From: JBNKDD01 sp050288085
GTDB lineage: Bacteria > Chloroflexota > Anaerolineae > Aggregatilineales > UBA3940
Assembly (NCBI GenBank): GCA_050288085.1
Contig: JBNKDD010000147.1
Location: 1 to 13,970 of the forward strand
Length of the DNA: 13,970 nt
Direction: 5' to 3'
Both the position numbers and the translations under genes were made by a program. The notes below the pieces were generated by a model. The model did not search any database and was not told the DNA's origin. It saw only the letters and a list, made by a program, of their open reading frames with translations. Each line of letters opens with the position of its first letter. Position 1 is the first letter of the stretch. Of the stretch, positions 7,001 to 12,547 are shown piece after piece.

Positions 7001-7298
7001 ATCCCAGCAGGTAAAGCGTATACATCGGATACAGTGACATTGGCGAATAGAAGTGAAACACCGGGAAGCCATATCCAAACATCAGCCCCGGTGCATAGCG
7101 CGGCCAGAGATCGCCATGACTGACCGTATGATCGAAGACGACCAGCCGGTAAAGGTGAAACGGGGCATCGCTGGTAACAGGCAGCTTACCCAGCATGAGC
7201 GGTTGGGCAAAAGTGAGTAACAGGAAGGCCACAACGGCTGCCGGCCAGAACCACCTGATAAACGCCTGGATTTTCTGAAACAGTGCAGATTTTTGCAT
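4092..7298 (-). CDS. PTPS-related large membrane protein with C-terminal beta domains
   Basis: A 1068-residue protein resembling the membrane proteins annotated as 6-pyruvoyl-tetrahydropterin synthase-related, which look like GT-C glycosyltransferases. It is not a PTPS enzyme. Residues about 15-420 are multi-pass membrane with a first outer loop TSDAPFHLYR (Asp44, His48), where GT-C enzymes keep an acidic residue. FNWTYFPGWRAKLDG (509-523) is a YfhO-like outer-domain motif. Two further membrane segments lie near 557-580 and 600-622. Three outward beta-sandwich units follow at about 648-780, 800-920 and 938-1060; the first and third open with the similar LLGYDLS and LLGLDLP and contain PPGSYSI or APGEYQI. 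It probably acts on cell-envelope glycans, but substrate and activity cannot be read from sequence. No convincing SD precedes the ATG at 7298. Confidence 0.8.
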   Translation of the reverse strand: MQKSALFQKIQAFIRWFWPAAVVAFLLLTFAQPLMLGKLPVTSDAPFHLYRLVVFDHTVSHGDLWPRYAPGLMFGYGFPVFHFYSPMSLYPMYTLYLLGLDFADAFMGGLIVYVLFGAIGAYLLGKVWGGPLAGIVTAVAYAYSPFLVFQVVEVAAVAQIGGQALLPWILWAFWRLAAYGRRRDFLLAVILFGSLILMHNITAMYTAALLLVYGVFLWWITGKQWQTVKRLALAWGCAMGIATFFWLPALADRQYVYIDRVTYGNLDFHSNFHMLAESFLPPITADPDWYNEPFSISLGWPQAVLGVIGIGFAIWRRNKDDNRPDWRLWVGLAALLIAIMLFLTTRASTWVWENVPLLHYMQHPWRFLGPVSLLLATLAGIGAAQIAGRFKRPILQAGWIAACLIAMILYVLPWLYVEYVPFPTLESIRDVQAFERTPPYYIGTQASGEYTPIWVEKLPDRDMLDPLYAESEVIPRLNASPNSEIESEEWGPKWGRLSLNAYAPTEIVFNWTYFPGWRAKLDGEQIEVWPSEPEGLVEVSIPEGEHTLEVRFGATPIVRWATIASAVIAIIVIALAGFVPSLWASEATPEPSTPAGITPTIAAAILVGVALVLCKVLIFDLIDSPIRRVRFADGVEAGVQVPIRADYDQKVTLLGYDLSRADVPSGGATTITAFWSLSGENLDEDYRLPVDYGSFISLRDPDGNTIYETELRPIDETPTTIWIPDIYVRERLRLKVPDGTPPGSYSIHIRVHDPSQGRDLEAFGPAGNPMSTYVQVGTLNVTRPTLPTRPAALVSETRLMAQLNDELTLIDAAPLPEQSEVGQPLLLIVDWLARSRPQADYLARLVWLDQDNQVAAESLDFSPVSAYPTGQWKKRDVWRGIHRAYIPGRLEPGEYTIALQLISPAGDPVGEQRVIGQMAVSAPERSFDIPEMSITAKVDWQNGVRLLGLDLPADTITPGQDLSLTLYWQPQDDVRDNLTVFMHLIDAEGNIAAQRDQIPGGGARPTLGWSPGEVIADSYSLFIDPVVAPGEYQIRIGWYDAQSGQRVMLADGSDFVVLPVSISVGAAE

Positions 7299-7358
7299 TT
7301 GATGTCACTAAGGTGTGGTAGATCGGATAACAGCGCGATCTTAACATCAGACGGGGCT

Positions 7359-7673
7359 TCAATCAACGTCGGAGAAAAACCCCCTCGATCCCAACGGCGT
7401 GATCTTTTTTCCGGCCAGCGCTTTGATCACCTCGCGGCCTCTATCAGTGAGGAGATAAGTCGCTGCCGGGAATTTCTGGTTGCTGTGGATTAACCGGTAT
7501 TTACTGAGTGCCGCCACCACCCGGCGAGGGATGCGTTTAGCTGGGCCATCGAGGGAGTGGAGTTGATACACTTTGTGCCCGGTCAGGTCGCGATGCGCCT
7601 TCAGCGTCCAACCGTCGGCGAGTGCTAGCAGGACTCGCTTCTGATTTCTTGTCAATCTCAATTTCCTGATCAC
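7359..7673 (-). CDS. Small winged-helix-like protein
   Basis: A 104-residue basic protein that looks like a single winged-helix domain. LTRNQKRVLLALADGW suggests the first helix, IPRRVVAALSKYRLI a recognition-type helix, and ATYLLTDRGREVIKALAG the strand-turn-helix typical of the wing region of MarR/PadR-like folds. I cannot name a family. The first in-frame start is GTG at 7673, without a clear SD, so a slightly later TTG start is possible. It lies 60 bases upstream of the large membrane protein and could be cotranscribed with it. It could be a DNA-binding regulator or just a small helical protein. Confidence 0.55.
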   Translation of the reverse strand: MIRKLRLTRNQKRVLLALADGWTLKAHRDLTGHKVYQLHSLDGPAKRIPRRVVAALSKYRLIHSNQKFPAATYLLTDRGREVIKALAGKKITPLGSRGFFSDVD

Positions 7674-7718
7674 CTGGGCCTATGCGTTTGACCCCATGCC
7701 ACCATATTGGCGGTGTCT

Positions 7719-7738
7719 GCCCCCTTTGCAAGGGGGGC
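7719..7738. repeat. TTGCAAG-core palindrome, copy 2
   Basis: GCCCCCTTTGCAAGGGGGGC differs from the copy at 2293-2312 at a single base. As there, a G-run followed by TAA lies about 25-35 bases further along (7761-7769), so the similarity covers more than the palindrome. It lies in the gap between the winged-helix-like gene and the terminator of the radical SAM unit. Confidence 0.7.
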
Positions 7739-7800
7739 AAAGCCGAGCATAGCGAGGCTTGGGGGGTAATAAGAATTATCAAAGTTCGCTTCAAGAATCC

Positions 7801-7825
7801 AAAAGGGAACCGTTGACCGGTTCCC
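7801..7825 (-). terminator. Intrinsic terminator of the radical SAM unit
   Basis: On the minus strand an 8-bp perfect stem, GGGAACCG paired with CGGTTCCC and a 5-base loop (7805-7825), is followed by TTTT (7804-7801). It lies about 20 bases after the stop of the 68-residue gene and should end the radical SAM transcript. Confidence 0.75.
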
Positions 7826-7845
7826 CATTACTGATCATACCGGGA

Positions 7846-8052
7846 TTATCCCAGCGTATTGACGTACTTTTGAAGCTCACGCTGGCGGATGCGCAGATGC
7901 TGATCCGGGATGATCTCCGCCATTTCGGCTTCGCTGAGCCGGATACTGAGAATATCCAGCGCATCTTCTGGACTCGCACCGTAAGCCAGCTTTTTCTTGC
8001 CGTTCTTCATATCGAACAGGTACATATAATGCGGATTACTGAAACTGCTCAT
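7846..8052 (-). CDS. 68-residue unknown protein coupled to a radical SAM enzyme
   Basis: I do not recognise this protein. It has 68 residues, opening MSSFSNPHYMYLFDMKNGKKKLAYGASPEDA with a strand-like aromatic stretch. A charged helical part follows (SIRLSEAEMAEIIPDQHLRIRQRELQKYVNTLG). It has no cysteine and no obvious leader/core split as in a typical modified-peptide precursor. Its ATG lies three bases after the stop of the radical SAM gene and a terminator follows, so the two form a closed two-gene unit. It may be a partner, chaperone or substrate of the enzyme. That is inference from position only. The absence of other good frames and the tight spacing support a real gene. Confidence 0.65.
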   Translation of the reverse strand: MSSFSNPHYMYLFDMKNGKKKLAYGASPEDALDILSIRLSEAEMAEIIPDQHLRIRQRELQKYVNTLG

Positions 8053-8055
8053 GAT

Positions 8056-9480
8056 CTATGCCTTTATCAACGCATCCAGGAGCACACCGCTCCGATTGCG
8101 GGCGTATTCGTCCAGGCCCTTGTTGACCTCATCCTCATATTTCCCGGCCAACAAATCCCGGTAGAACTGGTAGTCGATCCCCTTGACTTTCTCATCATCC
8201 GGGAAGCGATGGTAGTTGTCTTTGGACATCAGACTTTTACCCTCGGCGATCAGTTGGTAGCCCAGCGCCGATCCAGGATAGGGTGCATAGAACGAGATCG
8301 AGGGATAAACCCGCCGCATGATCTTGAGCATGCGCATCGTCTTGAAGGCATCCTCGTGCGTTTCGCCCGGAATCCCCAGCATAATATTCGACCAGAAGAC
8401 CGGGGCCTGCCTGCCCTGTGCCTCAAGCTCGTCGCCGATCCGGTTCAGCAGGTTGATCGTAAACAGGTTGTCTTCTTCGGTACATTCCTTATTGAGCAGC
8501 CGCAGAATCCGGTCGCTGCCCGATTCAAAGCCAATCGATACCAATGTCCAGTTGGTTTCTTTGATCAGCGCCTCGAACAATTCCGGCCACTGCCGGACGG
8601 TATCGGCTCGCCCTGCTGCCCAATACGGCCAGGGCTTATTTGTCATCCGGGGATACTTCTCGATCCATTCCTCAAGCCAGCTTGGATTCTGGAAGAACAT
8701 CGAGTCGTGGATCACCACCGACCCCACACCGTATTTATTGTCTAGCTCGTTCAACTCCTCGATGACCATTTCAACCGGGCGGCGGCCCATGTTGGGGATG
8801 TAGGAGTTCTCATTGCAGAACACACACTGCCAGGGACAGACCCGGCTGGTTAGAATGGTCGCGACCGGCGGCGGCCCCCAGCCGCATTCCGGTTCCATCG
8901 GCCAGTTGAAATTCTTCTTGAGGCGGCGGCTGGCCGGTTGAGGCCACAGGGTGCGGTCGATCATCGGCCATTCTTCCATCGATTTGGCCCCGACCCCCAG
9001 CACTACACGCGGATAATTTTCGGGATTCTGCACCAGGTCAACGATGATCTTCTCACCCGGCCCCTGGCAGATATAGTCAAAATCCGGCACGGCTTCCATC
9101 TCATCCAGGGCGACAGTCGCGTGCATCCCGCCGGTGATCACCAACCCGTCCGGGTTGACCTCTTTGAAAAGCTGGGCCGATTTGAGCGCAGCGGGGTAGG
9201 TGTAGCTCCTGACGTTCATCAGGAGAATCCGGTAGCCTTGAAATTCCCGCTTGACCTGATCCCAGGATGTACAGGCACGGGTTGAGGCAATGCCGGTCAT
9301 AATACCGTTCTGATGCATAATCGTGCGCAGCAGGCCCAATCCGTGATCCTGCCATTGTTCGTGCGGGCCTGCCGGGTTAACCAGGTCGCCCAGGTCACCT
9401 AAATCCAGCCAGAGGATGTCCGGCTTCTCAGCATCCGATTCACTGCCCTGTCCGCCTCGTTGTTTCTTCCAGAGTGGCAT
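8056..9480 (-). CDS. B12-binding-domain radical SAM protein
   Basis: A 474-residue enzyme with the layout of class B (cobalamin-domain) radical SAM proteins. Residues about 20-165 look like a Rossmann-type B12-binding domain (DILWLDLGDLG, then VITGGMHATVALDE with the GGxH motif at 117-120). The classical DxHxxG cobalamin motif is not evident. The radical SAM core follows: CPWQCVFC gives CxxxCxxC at Cys215, Cys219 and Cys222 for the 4Fe-4S cluster, and SIGFESGSD (315-323) and MLGIPGETHED are later family motifs. The ATG at 9480 has GGAG 9 bases upstream. Such proteins include methyltransferases and ring-forming enzymes of lipid, hopanoid, cofactor and peptide pathways. The sequence does not tell which, and no biosynthetic cluster surrounds it apart from the small gene downstream. 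Confidence 0.85.
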   Translation of the reverse strand: MPLWKKQRGGQGSESDAEKPDILWLDLGDLGDLVNPAGPHEQWQDHGLGLLRTIMHQNGIMTGIASTRACTSWDQVKREFQGYRILLMNVRSYTYPAALKSAQLFKEVNPDGLVITGGMHATVALDEMEAVPDFDYICQGPGEKIIVDLVQNPENYPRVVLGVGAKSMEEWPMIDRTLWPQPASRRLKKNFNWPMEPECGWGPPPVATILTSRVCPWQCVFCNENSYIPNMGRRPVEMVIEELNELDNKYGVGSVVIHDSMFFQNPSWLEEWIEKYPRMTNKPWPYWAAGRADTVRQWPELFEALIKETNWTLVSIGFESGSDRILRLLNKECTEEDNLFTINLLNRIGDELEAQGRQAPVFWSNIMLGIPGETHEDAFKTMRMLKIMRRVYPSISFYAPYPGSALGYQLIAEGKSLMSKDNYHRFPDDEKVKGIDYQFYRDLLAGKYEDEVNKGLDEYARNRSGVLLDALIKA

Positions 9481-9583
9481 ATTTCTTTACTCCGGTCTGA
9501 CACATAAACACCCTTGCCGGGAATCAACAGGAGCGCCCTATTGCCGCACAAGGGTGATATATGCCGAATCTATTTTAAGTAAT

Positions 9584-9609
9584 CCCCCTCTCTTGCAAGA
9601 AAGAGGGGG
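9584..9609. repeat. TTGCAAG-core palindrome, copy 3 (divergent)
   Basis: A 26-base imperfect palindrome with CCCCCTCT at one end, AGAGGGGG at the other and CTTGCAAG at the centre, followed on the plus strand by AAAAAGTTATA. It shares core and C/G-run borders with copies 1 and 2 but has AG-rich arms. It sits between the radical SAM gene and the Fe-S protein gene, where it could also act as the 3' hairpin of the latter's message, though no T-run follows on the minus strand. Confidence 0.6.
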
Positions 9610-9654
9610 AAAAAGTTATAGCTGCAAGTTCTTTGATGGCGGAAAGTTTAACGA

Positions 9655-10065
9655 CTAACCGCAGCCGCTGCAACCACCGGCCCCGGACGCACCTGCACTG
9701 CCGTCCTTGGTGCTGAACGAACTGCCACAGCCGCAGGTCGAAACCGCGTTCGGGTTATCGATGCGGAAGCCGCCGCCCATCAGGTTATCGACAAAGTCGA
9801 TGCTTGCACCCTGGATGTAAGGCAGGCTCATCGGATCGATGATGATCTTGACGCCATCCGATTCCTGAATGGTGTCCGATTCGCGCGGGTTGTTCTCAAA
9901 GGCCATTCCATATTGAAAACCGGAGCAGCCGCCTCCGGCGATGAATACGCGCAGGCCGTAGTCGGTCAGTTCCTTCTCAACTAACAGCGCCTTAACCTTT
10001 TCGACGGCGGCAGGCGTGATAGATATCACATCGGTTTGAGTTGTGGTCGCATTGTCCGCACTCAT
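9655..10065 (-). CDS. erpA: ErpA/HesB (A-type) iron-sulfur protein
   Basis: A 136-residue A-type Fe-S carrier or scaffold that passes clusters to target proteins. The three conserved ligands are present: Cys47 in GGGCSGFQYG, and Cys111 and Cys113 in STCGCGSSF. ITPAAVEKVKALL and the IDFVDNLMGGGFRIDNPNA block before the cysteine pair are typical. An unusual Gly/Ser/Ala-rich tail after residue 118 ends GGCSGCG, adding Cys132 and Cys135 as a second CxxC. The ATG at 10065 has AAGGAG 9 bases upstream. It follows the SufR-like regulator gene and has its own strong promoter. The symbol is by family similarity; iscA or sufA type cannot be excluded. Confidence 0.9.
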   Translation of the reverse strand: MSADNATTTQTDVISITPAAVEKVKALLVEKELTDYGLRVFIAGGGCSGFQYGMAFENNPRESDTIQESDGVKIIIDPMSLPYIQGASIDFVDNLMGGGFRIDNPNAVSTCGCGSSFSTKDGSAGASGAGGCSGCG

Positions 10066-10092
10066 GTATATTGCTCCTTTGAAATATTCTTA

Positions 10093-10107
10093 TTGCTATT
10101 GTAGCAA
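10093..10107. promoter_or_regulatory. Palindromic operator candidate over the Fe-S gene -10 box
   Basis: TTGCTATTGTAGCAA is a perfect inverted repeat (6-base arms, 3-base centre) that covers the -10 hexamer of the promoter at 10098-10126. Such a place suits a repressor site. The core CTA-N3-TAG recurs over the -10 box of the regulator's own promoter (10897-10905), so the SufR-like protein is the obvious candidate binder. This is inference. Confidence 0.5.
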
Positions 10108-10126
10108 CGCAGAATTGGCCTGTCAA
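10098..10126 (-). promoter_or_regulatory. Sigma-70-type promoter of the Fe-S protein gene
   Basis: On the minus strand TTGACA (10126-10121), a 17-base spacer and TACAAT (10103-10098) make an almost perfect consensus promoter, about 33 bases before the ATG of the erpA-like gene. This allows expression apart from the regulator gene upstream. Confidence 0.8.
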
Positions 10127-10186
10127 TAAAGATGATGGCCGTTGAATTAATTGTGTTATAAAAACCTATTAAAGGAAGATTGAACA

Positions 10187-10828
10187 CTATGCTTCTTGCT
10201 GGATACTGGCCTCGGTGACCAGGAAAGAACAATAGTGCCCCCCATCCCGCCTATGGCTTAACCGCTTCGGAGCTACCCCCAGCAAATTGCCGATGTAGGT
10301 AATATCCAATTTGCATAGCTCCTCGTGAACTTCAGCCACACCGCTGTAAGGGCAGTTACTGTTACTCAGTACAAAGCCCTCCGGGTGAGGCTCGTAAGAA
10401 GCGACATACCCATGGCTGTTTAAGTAGTCAACCACCCGCTCCACCCGCTCTTCAAGCGTGGCCTCTTGAGGGATAGAAATGCCATTGGTCGACAGCATTC
10501 TTTTTGAAAGTCCCTCCAGGATGTCCCCCATCTGTTGAGGCTCAAGCGTGCTTTTTAATTCATCCAGCAGGTGGATGGTCAGGGATTGAAAATTTTTGGG
10601 GAATAATGCTTCGGCTTTCTCGGTCAGGCCGTAGACATACTTAGGCCGACCGGGAGAGTCACGATGGCGCACGGCTGGTGAAGAAACTAATCCTTCGCTG
10701 CGCAGGACATCAAGATGGTGCCGGACAGTTACAGCCGTAAGGTTATCCAGAGTGTTGCTTAGTTCATCGACAGTGGCTTCACCATGCTGTTTGAGATACT
10801 CTAGAATCTTTTGCCGTGTCTTCTGCAT
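10187..10828 (-). CDS. sufR: SufR-like Fe-S-responsive transcriptional regulator
   Basis: A 213-residue regulator with an N-terminal winged helix and a C-terminal cysteine-bearing domain, as in SufR repressors of Fe-S assembly genes. TRQKILEYLKQHGEATVDELSNTL and VTVRHHLDVLRSEGLV form the DNA-binding helices, and SPGRPKYVYGLTEKA is the wing. Cysteines lie at 159 (NCPY), 172 (ELCKL) and 200 (HYCSFLV). In typical SufR-family tails a further cysteine sits roughly ten residues before the last; here that stretch reads KRLSHRRDGG without one, so the cluster would have three Cys ligands. I chose the ATG at 10828 because GAGGA precedes it by 5 bases; in-frame starts up to 10861 exist. The Fe-S protein gene 120 bases downstream supports the role. 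Confidence 0.82.
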   Translation of the reverse strand: MQKTRQKILEYLKQHGEATVDELSNTLDNLTAVTVRHHLDVLRSEGLVSSPAVRHRDSPGRPKYVYGLTEKAEALFPKNFQSLTIHLLDELKSTLEPQQMGDILEGLSKRMLSTNGISIPQEATLEERVERVVDYLNSHGYVASYEPHPEGFVLSNSNCPYSGVAEVHEELCKLDITYIGNLLGVAPKRLSHRRDGGHYCSFLVTEASIQQEA

Positions 10829-10893
10829 AACATTCCTCATTCGGATAATATTACTGGACAAAATTAATTTAGAAGATGGTTTCTTCTTATTTC

Positions 10894-10923
10894 ATTCTAA
10901 CTTAGTTCCGTAATTATTGTCAA
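10894..10923 (-). promoter_or_regulatory. Promoter of the sufR-like gene with overlapping CTA-N3-TAG
   Basis: On the minus strand TTGACA (10923-10918), an 18-base spacer and TAGAAT (10899-10894) form a good promoter, about 65 bases before the chosen ATG. CTAAGTTAG (plus-strand positions 10897-10905) overlaps the -10 and shares CTA-N3-TAG with the palindrome at the Fe-S gene promoter, which would fit autoregulation. Confidence 0.65.
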
Positions 10924-10996
10924 ATTTACCTTTTTTACTTGAAGGGCAATTAGAACCACCGTTGGCTGTTGGTGGTGGCAGGTACATTTCAACAAC

Positions 10997-11029
10997 AAAA
11001 AAGCAGGCTGACAACCTGGCAGCCTGCTT
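10997..11029 (-). terminator. Intrinsic terminator of the rplJ-rplL operon
   Basis: On the minus strand a 10-bp stem, AAGCAGGCTG paired with CAGCCTGCTT around a 9-base loop, is followed by a T-run (11002-10997). It lies about 25 bases after the rplL stop and separates the operon from the sufR-like promoter. Confidence 0.85.
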
Positions 11030-11052
11030 TCGAATTGACCACAAGAAAAAGC

Positions 11053-11430
11053 TTACTTGAGGGTTGCCACTGCGCCTTCGGCTTCGAGAGCGGCTTTGGC
11101 TTCTTCGGCCATCTCTTTCGGAACGGCTTCCAAAACGGTGCTGGGCGCGCCTTCGACCAGATCCTTGGCATCCTTGAGGCCCAGGTCGGTCAGGGCACGG
11201 ACGGCCTTAATGACCTGAATCTTCTTGGGGCCGACATCGGTCAGTACGACATCGAACTCGGTCTTTTCTTCTTCTTCGGCGACATCAGCCGCGATCATGG
11301 GCATGGCTGCCATGGCCATCGGGGCTGCTGCGGTGACGCCCCACTTCTCTTCTAGCATGTCCTTTAATTGAGCAGCTTCCAGCAGGGTCAGGCCGCTCAG
11401 TTCATCAACTATTTTTTCAAGATCTGCCAT
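11053..11430 (-). CDS. rplL: Ribosomal protein L7/L12
   Basis: A 125-residue stalk protein of the large ribosomal subunit that recruits translation factors. Residues 1-32 (MADLEKIVDELSGLTLLEAAQLKDMLEEKWGV) are the dimer-forming part that binds L10. A short Ala/Met-rich hinge follows at about 33-50. The factor-binding C-terminal domain begins at EKTEFDVVL and contains KIQVIKAVRALTDLGLKDAKDLVE. The length is normal. The ATG at 11430 has GGAGG about 13 bases upstream, rather far. It is 49 bases downstream of rplJ, the usual order. No rpoB follows in this window. Confidence 0.97.
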   Translation of the reverse strand: MADLEKIVDELSGLTLLEAAQLKDMLEEKWGVTAAAPMAMAAMPMIAADVAEEEEKTEFDVVLTDVGPKKIQVIKAVRALTDLGLKDAKDLVEGAPSTVLEAVPKEMAEEAKAALEAEGAVATLK

Positions 11431-11479
11431 GATATTTATTCATCCTCCCAATTGGGTTATGTTTGTTAAGGTTTATCAA

Positions 11480-12247
11480 TCAGTCAGCTTGTTCTTCATC
11501 AGCCGGAGCTTCGTCTGTGGCTTCATCCTCGACCGGTTCAGCCTCGGCTTCGGGTTCCTCTGCGGGTACTTCGGCCTCGACTGGTTCAGCTTCGGCTTCA
11601 GGCTCCTCGGCAGGTGCTTCGGCTTCGGGTTCCTCAGCGGGCGCTTCAGCTTCGACCGGTTCTTCAGCGGGCGCTTCAGCCTCGACCGGTTCCGCCTCGG
11701 CGGCAGCAGGTGCAGCTTCAGCAGGTCCACCGGCATCAATGTATGCATTGATCACGTTGACCGTTTGTGCAATACCGGCCTGGAGAACGCCTACCAGGTT
11801 TGAGGCTGGAGCATCCAACAAGCCAATGAGCTGTGCCCGGAGCACATCCAGCGGCGGCAGTTCAGCCATCGCCTTAACCTGCTCCTTGCCCAGAAACTCT
11901 TCGGGCATGATGCCCCCGCGAATCGACAGGAGTTCGGATTCCTTGGCGAATTCTGTCAGGGCTTTAGCCACGCTGGGGATTTCATCCAGGCAGAATCCAA
12001 CGGCGATAGGTGTACCACCTGATAGATCTTCCGGGACCATGAAGCCTGTCTGCTCAAGTGCTTTCTTCAGCAGCGTCAGCTTGGCAACACGATAAACGCC
12101 ACCGGCCTCCCGAACGGAACGTCGGAGTGACATCATTTCCTTATTGGTCAAGCCGCGATACTCTGTCAGAATGACAGCCTTGCTCTGATCGAGCAGGTCG
12201 TAGTATTCGGCGACCAGATCTTCTTTATGCTCTCTTGTTAGCGGCAA
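11480..12247 (-). CDS. rplJ: Ribosomal protein L10 with a long acidic repeat tail
   Basis: A 255-residue L10, the base of the ribosomal stalk, which binds 23S rRNA and carries the L7/L12 dimers. Residues 1-172 are a normal L10: KAVILTEYRGLTNKEMMSLR, YRVAKLTLLKKALEQT, GGTPIAVGF, and the C-terminal helix about 135-170 that holds L7/L12. Residues 173-255 are an added low-complexity tail of Ala, Glu and Pro built from imperfect copies of PVEAEAPAEEP, ending DEEQAD. The start is the TTG at 12247; GGAGG lies 10 bases before it, and the nearer ATG is out of frame. It is the first gene of the operon after a leader with an attenuator. Confidence 0.95.
   Translation of the reverse strand: MPLTREHKEDLVAEYYDLLDQSKAVILTEYRGLTNKEMMSLRRSVREAGGVYRVAKLTLLKKALEQTGFMVPEDLSGGTPIAVGFCLDEIPSVAKALTEFAKESELLSIRGGIMPEEFLGKEQVKAMAELPPLDVLRAQLIGLLDAPASNLVGVLQAGIAQTVNVINAYIDAGGPAEAAPAAAEAEPVEAEAPAEEPVEAEAPAEEPEAEAPAEEPEAEAEPVEAEVPAEEPEAEAEPVEDEATDEAPADEEQAD
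11500..11705. repeat. Degenerate tandem repeat coding the L10 tail
   Basis: The plus strand here repeats GCTTCAGC, TCGACCGGTTC and TCGGCTTCGGGTTCCTC-like blocks in imperfect tandem copies. They encode alternating PVEAEAPAEEP and EPEAEAPAEE units. Such repeats change length by slippage or recombination, so the tail may vary between strains. Confidence 0.7.
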
Positions 12248-12284
12248 ATCTCATTCACCTCCTCCTGAAATGGGATAGGGTAGC

Positions 12285-12321
12285 AAAAAAAATGGTCTCT
12301 ACCCAATCGGTAAAGACCATT
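12285..12321 (-). terminator. Attenuator terminator upstream of rplJ
   Basis: On the minus strand AATGGTCT pairs with AGACCATT and, after one mismatch, TACC pairs with GGTA around a 5-base loop. Eight T residues overlap and follow the hairpin (12292-12285). It lies about 40 bases before the rplJ start and after the L10 leader, so it probably sets how much transcription enters rplJ-rplL. Confidence 0.85.
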
Positions 12322-12349
12322 GCATTGCACGAATTACAAGGTGGTTCTT

Positions 12350-12407
12350 TACCTCGGCGGGCAATTTTCAGCGTGCTAATTAGCACGTCACCAGCGGTCT
12401 ACGGTAA
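12350..12407 (-). ncRNA. Ribosomal protein L10 leader (cis-regulatory RNA)
   Basis: The minus-strand RNA between promoter and attenuator contains TTACCGTAGACCGCTGGTG, a GTGCTAATTAGCAC hairpin, and GCCCGCCGAGGTA. The CCGTAGAC and CYGCCGAGGT blocks flanking a hairpin are the known marks of the L10 leader, the site bound by L10-L7/L12 for feedback control. Here it is coupled to a terminator, as in Gram-positive bacteria. Recognised by eye from these blocks; the exact borders are approximate. Confidence 0.8.
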
Positions 12408-12438
12408 GGATAATATTATTCAATTTGAACGGGGCGTG

Positions 12439-12467
12439 ATTATATCCTCTTATACCGGGTAAATCAA
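12439..12467 (-). promoter_or_regulatory. Promoter of the rplJ-rplL operon
   Basis: On the minus strand TTGATT (12467-12462), a 17-base spacer and a perfect TATAAT (12444-12439). Transcription would start near 12432, about 185 bases before rplJ, just upstream of the L10 leader. The operon thus has its own promoter and does not depend on rplK-rplA. Confidence 0.75.
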
Positions 12468-12508
12468 ATACGGTTGAGGGCGAATCAAACTTGGGGTGAT
12501 TCTCCTCC

Positions 12509-12537
12509 TTTGCCCCTGAACCAAACCGGTCTATACT
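12509..12537 (+). promoter_or_regulatory. Promoter giving a nearly leaderless mRNA
   Basis: TTTGCC (12509-12514), a 17-base spacer and TATACT (12532-12537). The -35 is weak and the -10 good. Transcription should start near 12544, only a few bases before the ATG at 12548, and no SD is present. Confidence 0.5.
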
Positions 12538-12547
12538 TTTGGCTGTA

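Noticed and set aside
7537..7794. An 85-codon minus-strand frame overlapping the winged-helix-like gene
   Set aside because: It runs through the TTGCAAG repeat unit and overlaps the better-supported 7359-7673 frame; the product looks random.
7759..8745. A 328-codon open frame on the plus strand, antisense to the radical SAM gene
   Set aside because: It lies opposite a gene with clear catalytic motifs, reads through a terminator and a palindrome at its start, and its product resembles no protein. It is a shadow of the codon bias on the other strand.
11463..12095. A 210-codon plus-strand frame rich in Ser, Ala and Gly, antisense to rplJ
   Set aside because: Its Ser/Gly/Ala repeats are the complement of the Glu/Ala/Pro tail of L10, so it is a shadow frame.
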